The notes under the pieces: generated by a model | Seen by the model: only the letters and a program-made list of their open reading frames with translations | What the model was told of the DNA's origin: nothing | The model's database searches: none | Position numbers and translations under genes: made by a program | Part shown: positions 15,156-22,885 of the stretch, piece by piece | Position numbering within the stretch: the stretch's first letter is position 1 | How the letters are laid out: each line of letters opens with the position of its first letter | Assembly (NCBI GenBank): GCA_964394445.1 | Contig: CAYMXO010000030.1 | Coordinates: 1-22,885, forward strand | Direction: 5' to 3' | From: Thiopseudomonas sp964394445 | GTDB lineage: Bacteria > Pseudomonadota > Gammaproteobacteria > Pseudomonadales > Pseudomonadaceae | DNA: 22,885 nt

Positions 15156-18143
15156 TTACCCAAGCTTTGCCAGCAACTCCCTGGCCAGCTCCTGATGCTC
15201 GGGAGCGCCATCACGAATCACCTCATCGAGGATCTCACGAGCCCCTTCAAGGTCGCCCATGTCAATCCAGGCGGAAGCCAGATCCAGCTTGGTTTTGTCT
15301 TCATCGTCACCTTGCAGGAAACCAAAGTCGTCATCCAGCTCCTGCTCCAGTGCTGCCAACACATCATCTCCGCCAGGAGTTGATGCAAGTTCCGGAGTGG
15401 CCAGATCCAGTTCGGCATCCAGATTAAACAGCTCCTCCAGGTCGTCAGCAGAAGATTCAGCTTCTACATCAGCAACACCGGCAGTCTCCAGGGTTTCCTG
15501 CACATCGTTCTGCAACGTGTCAAAGCTGATTTCGATGGACTCCAGATCGGCTTCCAGGCTACTGACATCCAGCTCGTCACTGATTTGTTCTTCGCTTTCT
15601 TCCAGCGGCAAAGACAGGTCAAGATCAAGACCAAACTCCCGCTCGGCTGTCCCGGCAGCCGCCAGCTGTACAGCTTCATCAGCCGTGCCTGCAAATTCTT
15701 CAAGCTGCAAATCGTCCAGCGACAGTTCTTCACCGAGCGACAGCCCGGTATCCAGAGTCAGCTCGTCAAGCGTATCCGCTTCCGGCAGCTCCAGGCTATC
15801 CAGGCCCAGTTCTTCAAGCTCTGGCAGCTCGAAACTGTTTTCATCCAGCTCGGCAATTGCACCAGCCGCATCCGCAACAGCAGCCTCTTCTTCCAGTGCT
15901 ACCGGCATATATTCAATGCCTGCATCCTGCTCCGGCTCTTCATCCAGATCAGTCGAGACGGCTTCCAGCAAGCTGGAAAAATCATCTTCGCTGCTTTCTG
16001 TCACATCGGTGGCTTCAGCAACAGCTTCAACCGGTTCCACTCCGTTCAGCAGATCATCCAGCCCCGGCAGCTCTTCTGCCAACAGGTCACCCGACCCGGC
16101 AGCCGGATCAAGGCCTGGCTCATCAGTCACTCCCGGCAGATCCAGCAGAATATCGTCCAGCGACAGCGCATCGTCCTCGCCCATCATGTGCGGGAAGCGC
16201 AAACGCAGCGCATCCATCTCGGCCTGGGCCACGCCCATGGCATTCAACTCTTCCACTTGCTGCTGGAAAGCATTACGGTCTTCAAGGTCGGCATAGACTT
16301 CCAGCAACTTGAAGCGCAAATCCTCACTCTGCGGGTTTGTGTCGATTGCCTTCAGCAAAACATCGGCAGCCTGGCTGAAACGTCCAAACGCAATAAAGTT
16401 TTCGGCCTCGTCAATCGGGCCAAGAGCAGCCTGGGCCGGGCTTGTCATTTCATCAATAAATTCGGCCGGCTCTTCAATTTCGATATCCATTTCCTCGAGA
16501 ACGCCATCCAGCACATCCTTTTCGCCGTCCAGCCCCTCAACATCATCAAGATCAATACCGGCATCACCCTGCGGATCGTCAAAATCTTCCGGTGGCAGTA
16601 TTTCCTGCTCCTGCCTGGCCTTGTTGCGGCGGGAAATCAACAGGAGCAGCAACAGCAAGGCTGCACCCGCACCGGCTCCCGGCAGGAACATGGGGTTTTC
16701 CATCAGCTCATCGACAAAGCCTTTCGGCTCAGGCGGCGGCTCAAATGCGACAGGTGCAGGCCTCGGTGCTGGCTTGGCCTCAGCCTCGGCAGGCTGGGCA
16801 GGTTCGGCAACCGCAGCGACCGCCTGTTCAGCTTCGGCCACTTCCTCGTCTTCTGTTTCTACAGCGTCGGGTTCTTCGCTTGCGGCAACTTCAGACTCGA
16901 CATCGGCTTCGGCTACAACTTCTGTGTGGTCAGCAGAATCCACGGCCTCCCCGGCTTCAACTGCAACAACTTCGTCAGCCGCCGTCTCCAGCTGCCCGGC
17001 TTCTGCCAAGGCATCCTGTTCCTCGTCAGTCATGTTCTGCAAATTGGCCAGCTGGGTGTTTTTCAGCTCCAGCAGACGCTGCAACTTTTCAACCTGACTG
17101 CTCAGGTCTTCAACCCGGCTGGCCAGATCTTCATTCTGTAGTCGCGTAGAATCCAGCTGCTCCTTGGTCAAGGCCAGCTGGTCGGCCAGCGACTTGGCAG
17201 CGGCACCGCCATCGCTACCAACTTCGGTCTCGCCGCTTTCTCCGGCAACCAGACGCAAGTTATCGCCCTGCTCGGCCTGTGCCGGCGCTGCAGCTGCAGT
17301 TTCACGGCGGCGTGCGTCCAGCTGGCGCTCGACCGGCGCACCGGAACGCCAGGCATCCACCTGGCTCTGGAATTCGGCAACAGCCTGGCTGCGGGTGCGC
17401 TGGCGAATCTGCTCGGCATTGGGCAGCTTCAGCACCTGACCGCTTTTCAGCTGGTTGATATTGCCATCGATAAAGGCACCCGGGTTCAAATCCTGGATTG
17501 CCAGCATGGTTTGATGCACAGAGCCACCGCCACGGTTGGCCCGCAAGGCGATATCCCACAGGGTATCGTTCTGCCGTACCCGGTATTCATCACCCTGCAG
17601 GGATGCGGCGGCCGCCGGGCGTACAGCAGTGCCAGGCGTCGCCTGACGTGGGGCGGCGGGCGCAACGGCCGGCCTCTCCGCTACCCGGGGTGCAGCCGGT
17701 GCTGCCGCAGGCGCACCACGGTAAACCAGCTCTTGTGGCGTATACATGGGCGGGTCAAGCAGCAGGGTATATTCTTTCAGCACCCGGCCTGCAGGCCAGT
17801 AGACTTCCAGCAGAAAGTTCAGGAAAGGTTCGCGTACTGCCTGGGAACTGGTCACCCGGACAAAACTTTTGCCGTTTTGCCGGATAACCGGTGTGAACTT
17901 CAGGTTGTTCAAGAAAAACTGCCGGTCAACACCGGCGCGGCTAAAGTCTTCAGCGGAAGCGAGCTTTGACCTGATTTCCTCGGAGCTCAAACCTTTGGTA
18001 TCAAGCAGCTCGATTTCAGCCACCAAAGGCTCGTTCAAGGCTGACTTGACCGACACTTCTCCCAGTCCCAGCGCGTGCGCCATACCGGAAGCCATAGAGG
18101 TGGCAGCTGCTACTGCCAATACCAGTTTGCGAACCTGAAGCAT
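15156..18143 (-). CDS. fimV: FimV/HubP-type polar hub protein with LysM domain
   Basis: FimV is a large inner-membrane peptidoglycan-binding protein needed at the cell pole for type IV pilus assembly, twitching and cAMP signalling in pseudomonads; HubP is the Vibrio counterpart. The 995 residues contain a signal peptide (cleavage expected after AHA, residue 24), a FimV N-terminal domain (about 25-130), a Pro/Ala linker, a LysM domain (about 185-241, DEYRVRQNDTLWDIALRA), a coiled coil (about 317-372), an Ala/Glu-rich stretch, a membrane helix (about 486-503) and a very acidic cytoplasmic tail. The tail ends in a TPR-like FimV C-terminal domain (about 945-995; DLASAWIDMGDLEGAREILD). AAGGGA precedes the ATG. 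The acidic repeats give long false ORFs on the other strand. Confidence 0.95.
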   Translation of the reverse strand: MLQVRKLVLAVAAATSMASGMAHALGLGEVSVKSALNEPLVAEIELLDTKGLSSEEIRSKLASAEDFSRAGVDRQFFLNNLKFTPVIRQNGKSFVRVTSSQAVREPFLNFLLEVYWPAGRVLKEYTLLLDPPMYTPQELVYRGAPAAAPAAPRVAERPAVAPAAPRQATPGTAVRPAAAASLQGDEYRVRQNDTLWDIALRANRGGGSVHQTMLAIQDLNPGAFIDGNINQLKSGQVLKLPNAEQIRQRTRSQAVAEFQSQVDAWRSGAPVERQLDARRRETAAAAPAQAEQGDNLRLVAGESGETEVGSDGGAAAKSLADQLALTKEQLDSTRLQNEDLASRVEDLSSQVEKLQRLLELKNTQLANLQNMTDEEQDALAEAGQLETAADEVVAVEAGEAVDSADHTEVVAEADVESEVAASEEPDAVETEDEEVAEAEQAVAAVAEPAQPAEAEAKPAPRPAPVAFEPPPEPKGFVDELMENPMFLPGAGAGAALLLLLLLISRRNKARQEQEILPPEDFDDPQGDAGIDLDDVEGLDGEKDVLDGVLEEMDIEIEEPAEFIDEMTSPAQAALGPIDEAENFIAFGRFSQAADVLLKAIDTNPQSEDLRFKLLEVYADLEDRNAFQQQVEELNAMGVAQAEMDALRLRFPHMMGEDDALSLDDILLDLPGVTDEPGLDPAAGSGDLLAEELPGLDDLLNGVEPVEAVAEATDVTESSEDDFSSLLEAVSTDLDEEPEQDAGIEYMPVALEEEAAVADAAGAIAELDENSFELPELEELGLDSLELPEADTLDELTLDTGLSLGEELSLDDLQLEEFAGTADEAVQLAAAGTAEREFGLDLDLSLPLEESEEQISDELDVSSLEADLESIEISFDTLQNDVQETLETAGVADVEAESSADDLEELFNLDAELDLATPELASTPGGDDVLAALEQELDDDFGFLQGDDEDKTKLDLASAWIDMGDLEGAREILDEVIRDGAPEHQELARELLAKLG

Positions 18144-18407
18144 ATAGCGTTTCCCTTATTATCTTCGGAGATCCTGAACCGGCACACCATCAGGAACAGA
18201 GTACCGGATATCGCTTTGCTGCCCGCGCTCAGCTGTAGAAAAGCATGGCCAACTCGAATCGCCCTTCAAATGACAGCGTAAGTATCTTTGAGCGCTTGGC
18301 TTTTAGCAACAGCAAAACCTGTTTATTCGACTTATAACACGCCTGTCTTGTCCCGTTTTTGATCTGGTGCACAGTTCACCGGATACAAACAGAAACAGCA
18401 GCACAGC
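18144..18407. other. fimV upstream region
   Basis: This 264-base stretch between the asd terminator and fimV contains no plausible gene. It most likely holds the fimV promoter. Pseudomonas genomes, from memory, have a second Asd-like gene (usg type) here; no trace of one is recognisable. Confidence 0.6.
18281..18309 (-). promoter_or_regulatory. Candidate sigma-70 promoter for fimV
   Basis: On the minus strand TTGCTA (18304-18309) and GATACT (18281-18286) are 17 bases apart, each matching four of six consensus bases. It lies about 140 bases upstream of the fimV ATG, after the asd terminator. Assigned by eye only. Confidence 0.35.
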
Positions 18408-18438
18408 AAAAAGGCTGTCTTGTAAGGACAGCCTTTTT
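18408..18438. terminator. Intrinsic terminator after asd
   Basis: AAAAAGGCTGTC (18408-18419) and GACAGCCTTTTT (18427-18438) form a 12-bp stem with a seven-base loop. It has A and T runs on both sides, so it can work in either direction. It begins seven bases past the asd stop codon and separates the leu-asd genes from the fimV-truA group. Confidence 0.9.
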
Positions 18439-18444
18439 GATCAT

Positions 18445-19557
18445 CTAGCGCTCCAGCAGGATGCGCAGCATGCGGCGTAAAGGCTCGGCCGCTCCCCACA
18501 GCAACTGGTCACCCACGGTAAAGGCACCCAGATAATGCGAGCCCATGTTCAGCTTGCGCAAACGGCCCACCGGGATATTCAGGGTACCGGTAACCGCTGT
18601 TGGCGTCAGTTCCTGCATGGTCTGCTCGCGACTGTTGGGTACCAGCTTGACCCAGGGGTTGTGCTGGCTGATCAGGTTCTCTATATCGGCCAGAGGTACG
18701 TCTTTGTTTAATTTGATTGTCAGCGCCTGGCTATGGCAGCGCATGGCACCAACACGCACGCAGATGCCGTCAATATGGATCGGGTTCTTGAAACGGCCCA
18801 GAATCTTGTTGGTTTCGGCCTGCGCCTTCCATTCTTCACGGCTCTGGCCGTTGGGCAGCGCACTGTCGATCCACGGAATCAGGCTGCCGGCCAGCGGTAC
18901 GCCGAAGTGTTCGGCCGGAATGTCTTCGCTACGCTGGGCGGCCGCAACCTTGCGGTCGATTTCCAGAATGGCGGACGCCGGATCGGCCAGTTCGTCGGCC
19001 ACTACATCACGCAGATGGCCCATCTGGTTCAACAGCTCGCGCATGTTTTGCGCACCCGAGCCACTGGCAGCCTGGTACGTCATCGCGCTCATCCACTCGA
19101 CCAGGCCAGCCTCAAACAGCCCGCCCAGCCCCATCAGCATCAGGCTGACGGTGCAGTTGCCGCCGACATAGGTTTTTACACCGCTGTCCAGACCCTGATC
19201 CACCACCTTGCGGTTGACCGGATCCAGTACGATGATCGAGTCATCCTGCATGCGCAGACCGGACGCGGCGTCAATCCAGTAGCCGTTCCAGCCGGCTTCA
19301 CGCAGCTTGGGGAAAACCTCGTTGGTGTAGTCGCTGCCCTGGCAGGTCAGGATCACGTCCAGCCCTTTCAGGGTGTTGATGTCGTAGGCGTCTTTCAGTG
19401 CAGGAATATCCTTGCCAATGGCCGGGCCCTGGCCTCCCACATTGGAGGTGGTGAAAAAGACCGGTTCAACCAGGTCAAAATCCCGCTCTTCCAGCATGCG
19501 CTGCATCAGCACGGAACCTACCATGCCACGCCAGCCTACAAATCCAACTCGTTTCAT
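18445..19557 (-). CDS. asd: Aspartate-semialdehyde dehydrogenase
   Basis: Asd reduces aspartyl phosphate to aspartate semialdehyde with NADPH, feeding lysine, diaminopimelate, threonine and methionine synthesis. The 370-residue protein is of the E. coli / Pseudomonas type: NADP loop VGFVGWRGMVGSVL, catalytic Cys135 in VGGNCTVSLML (the same number as in E. coli), the following acyl-binding SGSGAQNMREL, and the general base His275 in RVGAMRCHSQAL. It follows leuB by 67 bases containing a hairpin, and ends at a strong intrinsic terminator. It supplies the pathway leading to MetZ substrate further along. Full length with no oddities. Confidence 0.97.
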   Translation of the reverse strand: MKRVGFVGWRGMVGSVLMQRMLEERDFDLVEPVFFTTSNVGGQGPAIGKDIPALKDAYDINTLKGLDVILTCQGSDYTNEVFPKLREAGWNGYWIDAASGLRMQDDSIIVLDPVNRKVVDQGLDSGVKTYVGGNCTVSLMLMGLGGLFEAGLVEWMSAMTYQAASGSGAQNMRELLNQMGHLRDVVADELADPASAILEIDRKVAAAQRSEDIPAEHFGVPLAGSLIPWIDSALPNGQSREEWKAQAETNKILGRFKNPIHIDGICVRVGAMRCHSQALTIKLNKDVPLADIENLISQHNPWVKLVPNSREQTMQELTPTAVTGTLNIPVGRLRKLNMGSHYLGAFTVGDQLLWGAAEPLRRMLRILLER

Positions 19558-19583
19558 CTAACTACACCTACTTGATTGATGAA

Positions 19584-19612
19584 GGCTCGCACGACACCCT
19601 GTCGTGCAAGCC
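19584..19612. repeat. Hairpin between leuB and asd
   Basis: GCACGACA (19589-19596) and TGTCGTGC (19600-19607) pair perfectly with a three-base loop. The stem continues with GGCT/AGCC after one mismatch, making twelve pairs in total. No T-run follows on the minus strand, so it may be an RNA-stability or processing element rather than a terminator between leuB and asd. Confidence 0.6.
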
Positions 19613-19624
19613 GGATACAGCATG

Positions 19625-20707
19625 TTAAAGCTGCTGCAGGGCTGCCACCACGGCATCGCCCATCTCGGCAGTACCCACCTGACGCATGCCTGCCGACATG
19701 ATGTCACCGGTACGCAGCCCCTGATCCAGAACATTGCTTACCGCCTGTTCGATGGCATCGGCAGCTTCAGCCTGGTTGAAACTGTAGCGCAGCATCATGG
19801 ACACGGACAAAATGGTTGCCAACGGATTGGCCAGACCCTTGCCAGCAATGTCCGGAGCGGAACCGTGGCAAGGCTCGTACATGCCCTTGTTATTGGAGTC
19901 CAGCGAGGCCGAAGGCAGCATGCCGATGGAACCGGTCAGCATGGAGGCCTCGTCCGACAGAATATCACCAAACATGTTGTCGGTAACCATTACATCGAAC
20001 TGCTTGGGCGCCCGCACCAGTTGCATGGCAGCGTTGTCCACATACATGTGGCTCAGCTCGACTTCAGGATAGTCCCTGGCGACTTCCTCGACGACTGCGC
20101 GCCACAAACGACTGGATTCTAGCACATTGGCCTTGTCGACCGAACAGAGCTTTTTATCACGCAGCATGGCCATGTCGAAACCGACCCTGGCAATGCGGCG
20201 AATTTCACTCTCACTGTACGGCAGGGTATCGAACGCCTTGCGCTCGCCATTTTCCAGAACCACGGTTTCGCGCGGGCTGCCGAAGTAAATACCACCGGTC
20301 AGCTCACGCACGATCAGGATATCCAGGCCGGACACCACTTCGGGTTTGAGGCTGGACGCATCCGCCAGCTGCGGATACAGAATGGCCGGGCGCAGGTTGC
20401 CGAACAGGCCCAGCTCGGAACGGATCTTCAGCAGGCCGCGCTCAGGACGCAGCGCGACTTCGATAGTGTCCCACTTGGGGCCGCCCACGGCACCCAGCAG
20501 GATGGCATCCACTTCACGCGCCAGCGCCAGGGTGGAATCCGCCAGTGGCACGCCATGCTTGTCAATGGCCGCACCACCCAGCTCGCCTTCGACCAGTTCA
20601 AAGCCCAGGCTGTATTTTTCATTGGCCAGGTTCAACACCTTGACTGCTTCGGCAATGATTTCCGGGCCAATGCCGTCACCGGGAAGAATCAGGATTTTCT
20701 TGCTCAT
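19625..20707 (-). CDS. leuB: 3-isopropylmalate dehydrogenase
   Basis: LeuB oxidises and decarboxylates 3-isopropylmalate to 2-oxoisocaproate using NAD+ in leucine synthesis. The 360-residue protein begins KKILILPGDGIGPEI. It carries the substrate-binding RPERGLLKIRSELGLFGNLR arginines, VRELTGGIYFG (catalytic Tyr), DKANVLESSRLWR (catalytic Lys), the metal-binding Asp region VTDNMFGDILSDEASML, and the NAD-binding EPCHGSAPDIAGKGLANP. An AGAGAA ribosome site precedes the ATG. It is separated from leuD by about 205 bases of structured sequence and followed by asd. Length is normal. Confidence 0.97.
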   Translation of the reverse strand: MSKKILILPGDGIGPEIIAEAVKVLNLANEKYSLGFELVEGELGGAAIDKHGVPLADSTLALAREVDAILLGAVGGPKWDTIEVALRPERGLLKIRSELGLFGNLRPAILYPQLADASSLKPEVVSGLDILIVRELTGGIYFGSPRETVVLENGERKAFDTLPYSESEIRRIARVGFDMAMLRDKKLCSVDKANVLESSRLWRAVVEEVARDYPEVELSHMYVDNAAMQLVRAPKQFDVMVTDNMFGDILSDEASMLTGSIGMLPSASLDSNNKGMYEPCHGSAPDIAGKGLANPLATILSVSMMLRYSFNQAEAADAIEQAVSNVLDQGLRTGDIMSAGMRQVGTAEMGDAVVAALQQL

Positions 20708-20779
20708 AATGTTCTCTTTTTAATGTCAAATGTTTTTTCAGTGCGGTGTGTGGGGTTGTTTTGCAGGGCGGTGTGTACC

Positions 20780-20869
20780 GGCGTGTGCAGGTCCATGCTG
20801 CGGCTACGCACCCGCGCCGAAACACGTTTCGTCACAGGTGCTGATGCCTGGCACAGACCTGCACCCGCC
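20780..20869 (-). promoter_or_regulatory. Long-range inverted repeat in the leuD-leuB gap
   Basis: The arms at 20780-20793 (GGCGTGTGCAGGTC) and 20856-20869 (GACCTGCACCCGCC) pair at 13 of 14 positions across a 62-base internal region. Inside lies a smaller hairpin CGAAAC-AC-GTTTCG (20818-20831). In the leuB-sense transcript this forms a long closing stem about 75 bases upstream of the leuB ATG. It could be a structured leader, or scar or repeat-type DNA in place of the extra gene that, from memory, Pseudomonas carries between leuD and leuB. No leader peptide rich in leucine was recognised. Confidence 0.5.
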
Positions 20870-20912
20870 AGAAAGCACAACCTGCTGTCGGGAGAGGGGC
20901 TGCAAACAAAAA

Positions 20913-21563
20913 TCAGCCCGTCAATGCCCCAAACAACCAGGGATACTTCTGCTTGTAGTCTTCTTCAAAAGCCCGAATTTCATCGGCATCCTGCAAGGTC
21001 AGGCCGATATCATCCAGGCCGTTGAGCAGGCAGTGCTTGCGGAATGCATCCACTTCAAAATCATAGCTCACGCCATCGGCACGGATGACCTTTTGTGCAG
21101 CCAGGTCAACGGTCAGCTGATAGCCTTCGTTGTCGACCGTGAGCTGCATCAGCTCATCCACCGCTGCTTGCGGCAAAATGATCGGCAGCAGGCCGTTCTT
21201 GAAGCTGTTGTTGTAGAAAATATCGGCAAAGCTTGGGGCGATGATGGCGCGGAAGCCATACTCGTCCAGCGCCCAGGGGGCGTGTTCACGGCTGGAGCCA
21301 CAACCGAAGTTTTCCTGCGCCACCAGGATGCTGGCACCCTGATAACGTGGCTGGTTAAGCACAAACTCGGTATTGACCGGGCGCTTGCTGTTGTCCTGAC
21401 CCGGCTGGCCCTCGTCCAGGTAGCGCCACTCGTCAAACAGGTTTTCACCAAAGCCGGTGCGCTTGATGGACTTCAAAAACTGCTTGGGAATGATCTGGTC
21501 GGTATCGACGTTGGCACGATCCAGCGGAGCGACCAAACCCTGATGTTGTGTAAAGGCTTTCAT
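20913..21563 (-). CDS. leuD: 3-isopropylmalate dehydratase small subunit
   Basis: LeuD is the swivel-domain subunit that, with LeuC, isomerises 2-isopropylmalate to 3-isopropylmalate. The 216-residue protein shows the family blocks APLDRANVDTDQIIPKQFLK, QENFGCGSSREHAPWAL, IIAPSFADIFYNNSFKNGLL and FRKHCLLNGLDDIGLTLQ. It reads as very close to the Pseudomonas protein as I recall it. The ATG directly abuts the leuC TAA, with AAGGAG inside the end of leuC, so translation is likely coupled. Confidence 0.97.
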   Translation of the reverse strand: MKAFTQHQGLVAPLDRANVDTDQIIPKQFLKSIKRTGFGENLFDEWRYLDEGQPGQDNSKRPVNTEFVLNQPRYQGASILVAQENFGCGSSREHAPWALDEYGFRAIIAPSFADIFYNNSFKNGLLPIILPQAAVDELMQLTVDNEGYQLTVDLAAQKVIRADGVSYDFEVDAFRKHCLLNGLDDIGLTLQDADEIRAFEEDYKQKYPWLFGALTG

Positions 21564-22885
21564 TTAGTTGGCTCCTTGCATGAGTTCACGCACGTCGATG
21601 AAGTGACCGGTTACCGCAGCGGCAGCGGCCATGGCCGGGCTCACCAGGTGGGTGCGTCCGCCGTTGCCCTGACGGCCTTCAAAGTTGCGGTTGGAGGTAG
21701 ACGCACAGTGCTCGCCACTGCCCAGCTTGTCCGGGTTCATCGCCAGACACATGGAACAGCCCGGCTCACGCCACTCAAAACCGGCCTCGATAAAGATCTT
21801 GTCCAGGCCTTCATCTTCGGCCTGCTTCTTCACCAGCCCGGAGCCCGGCACCACCATCGCCTGAATGATGTTGTCCGCCACCTTGCGCCCCTTGGCCACT
21901 TCGGCAGCAGCACGCAGGTCTTCAATGCGCGAGTTGGTGCAGGAGCCGATAAACACACGGTCCAGCTTGATGTCGGTAATTGCCTGGTTGGCGCTCAAGC
22001 CCATGTACTTGAGCGCACGCTCGATGGAGTCTTTTTTAACCGGATCACTTTCTTTGGCAGGGTCAGGCACAGTGGCATCCACCGGCAACACCATCTCGGG
22101 CGATGTACCCCAGCTGACCTGCGGCTTGATGTCTTCGGCACGCAGCTCGACCACGGTGTCAAAGTGCGCGTCATCGTCGGATACCAGCGTCTCCCACAGG
22201 GCCACGGCTGCATCCCAGTCGGCACCCTTGGGCGCATACGGACGGCCCTTGACGTATTCGATGGTTTTCTCGTCCACCGCCACCATGCCGACACGGGCAC
22301 CGGCTTCGATGGACATGTTGCAGATGGTCATGCGGCCTTCCATGGACAGGTCACGGATGGCGCTGCCGGCAAATTCCAGCGCATGGCCGTTACCACCGGC
22401 GGTGCCGATCTTGCCGATGATGGCCAGTACGATGTCTTTTGCAGTGACGCCGGCACCGAGCGTGCCCTCAACCCGCACCTGCATGTTTTTCATTTTCTTG
22501 GCGACCAGACACTGGGTGGCCAGCACATGCTCGACTTCGGAGGTACCGATACCGTGCGCCAGCGCACCAAAGGCGCCGTGGGTGGAGGTGTGCGAGTCAC
22601 CGCAGACAATGGTCATGCCCGGCAGGGTTGCGCCCTGCTCCGGGCCAATCACGTGCACGATACCCTGACGAATGTCATTCATCGGGAACTGCAAAATACC
22701 GAAATCGGTGCAGTTGTCATCCAGGGTTTTCACCTGGATGCGCGACACCTCGTCCTTGATCGCTGCAATGCCACCGGCGCGCTCGGCCGCAGTGGTCGGC
22801 ACGTTGTGGTCGGGGGTGGCAATGTTGGCGTCAATGCGCCACGGCTGGCGACCGGCCAGACGCAAACCTTCAAACGCCTGCGGCG
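21564..22885 (-). CDS. leuC: 3-isopropylmalate dehydratase large subunit (5' end beyond window)
   Basis: LeuC is the iron-sulfur subunit of isopropylmalate isomerase. The window holds the last 439 residues; roughly 30-35 N-terminal residues are cut off by the window edge, and the frame is open to base 22885 (reading PQAFEGLRLAG). Visible motifs are PDHNVPTT, CGDSHTSTHGAFGALAHGIG, the first cluster cysteine in FIGSCTNSRIEDLR, and the C-x2-C pair in EPGCSMCLAMN. Together they provide the three ligands of the [4Fe-4S] cluster. It leads the leuC-leuD-leuB group; the promoter is outside the window. Confidence 0.97.
   Translation of the reverse strand, partial: PQAFEGLRLAGRQPWRIDANIATPDHNVPTTAAERAGGIAAIKDEVSRIQVKTLDDNCTDFGILQFPMNDIRQGIVHVIGPEQGATLPGMTIVCGDSHTSTHGAFGALAHGIGTSEVEHVLATQCLVAKKMKNMQVRVEGTLGAGVTAKDIVLAIIGKIGTAGGNGHALEFAGSAIRDLSMEGRMTICNMSIEAGARVGMVAVDEKTIEYVKGRPYAPKGADWDAAVALWETLVSDDDAHFDTVVELRAEDIKPQVSWGTSPEMVLPVDATVPDPAKESDPVKKDSIERALKYMGLSANQAITDIKLDRVFIGSCTNSRIEDLRAAAEVAKGRKVADNIIQAMVVPGSGLVKKQAEDEGLDKIFIEAGFEWREPGCSMCLAMNPDKLGSGEHCASTSNRNFEGRQGNGGRTHLVSPAMAAAAAVTGHFIDVRELMQGAN

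Noticed and set aside
15585..17141. 518-codon plus-strand ORF opposite fimV
   Set aside because: The repetitive acidic codons of fimV leave opposite frames open. The protein is low-complexity with no family features, and the fimV domains are clear.
1..22885. CRISPR array, tRNA, rRNA, toxin-antitoxin pair or phage genes
   Set aside because: No regular direct repeats with spacers, no tRNA-like cloverleaf and no phage or toxin-antitoxin proteins were seen on either strand.

Overview
This is a chromosomal segment of a moderately GC-rich gammaproteobacterium. The minus-strand order leuC-leuD-leuB-asd-fimV-truA-trpF-accD-folC-dedD-cvpA-purF-metZ is, from memory, the arrangement of Pseudomonas and close relatives. 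It includes metZ straight after purF, and trpF next to accD without trpBA. The LeuD, Asd and MetZ proteins also read as Pseudomonas-like. A pseudomonad or near relative is therefore likely, but no species can be named from the sequence alone.

Right two thirds (7051-22885): an ordinary, well-preserved housekeeping block, all on the minus strand. It covers leucine biosynthesis (leuC, cut by the window edge; leuD; leuB), the branch-point aspartate-semialdehyde dehydrogenase (asd), the polar hub protein FimV, tRNA pseudouridine synthase TruA, tryptophan enzyme TrpF, acetyl-CoA carboxylase beta subunit AccD, folate enzyme FolC, a SPOR-domain cell-division protein, CvpA, PurF and MetZ. Spacing is tight (ATGA overlap accD/folC, 11-bp overlap truA/trpF, abutting TAA-ATG leuC/leuD). 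A convincing intrinsic terminator separates asd from fimV. Several intergenic hairpins stand out, notably upstream of accD and between leuD and leuB.

Middle (5592-6944): one plus-strand MATE-family efflux gene, convergent with metZ.

Left end (1-5500): an accessory, decaying region. A complete IS3-family element (56-1286) has 26-bp inverted repeats, a canonical A AAA AAG frameshift site and a DD35E transposase. Its right end cuts off a bcsE gene and supplies the stop codon, leaving a BcsE without its C-terminal c-di-GMP-binding part. No target duplication is present, and the left flank does not read as the rest of bcsE, so sequence next to the element seems to have been deleted or rearranged. 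Beyond a long non-coding stretch lies an intact OafA-type membrane acyltransferase fused to an SGNH domain. Next to it, a frameshifted stretch looks like the remains of an EAL (c-di-GMP phosphodiesterase-like) domain. Together this suggests erosion of a surface-polysaccharide / c-di-GMP locus. I found no CRISPR array, tRNA, rRNA or clearly novel multi-gene system.
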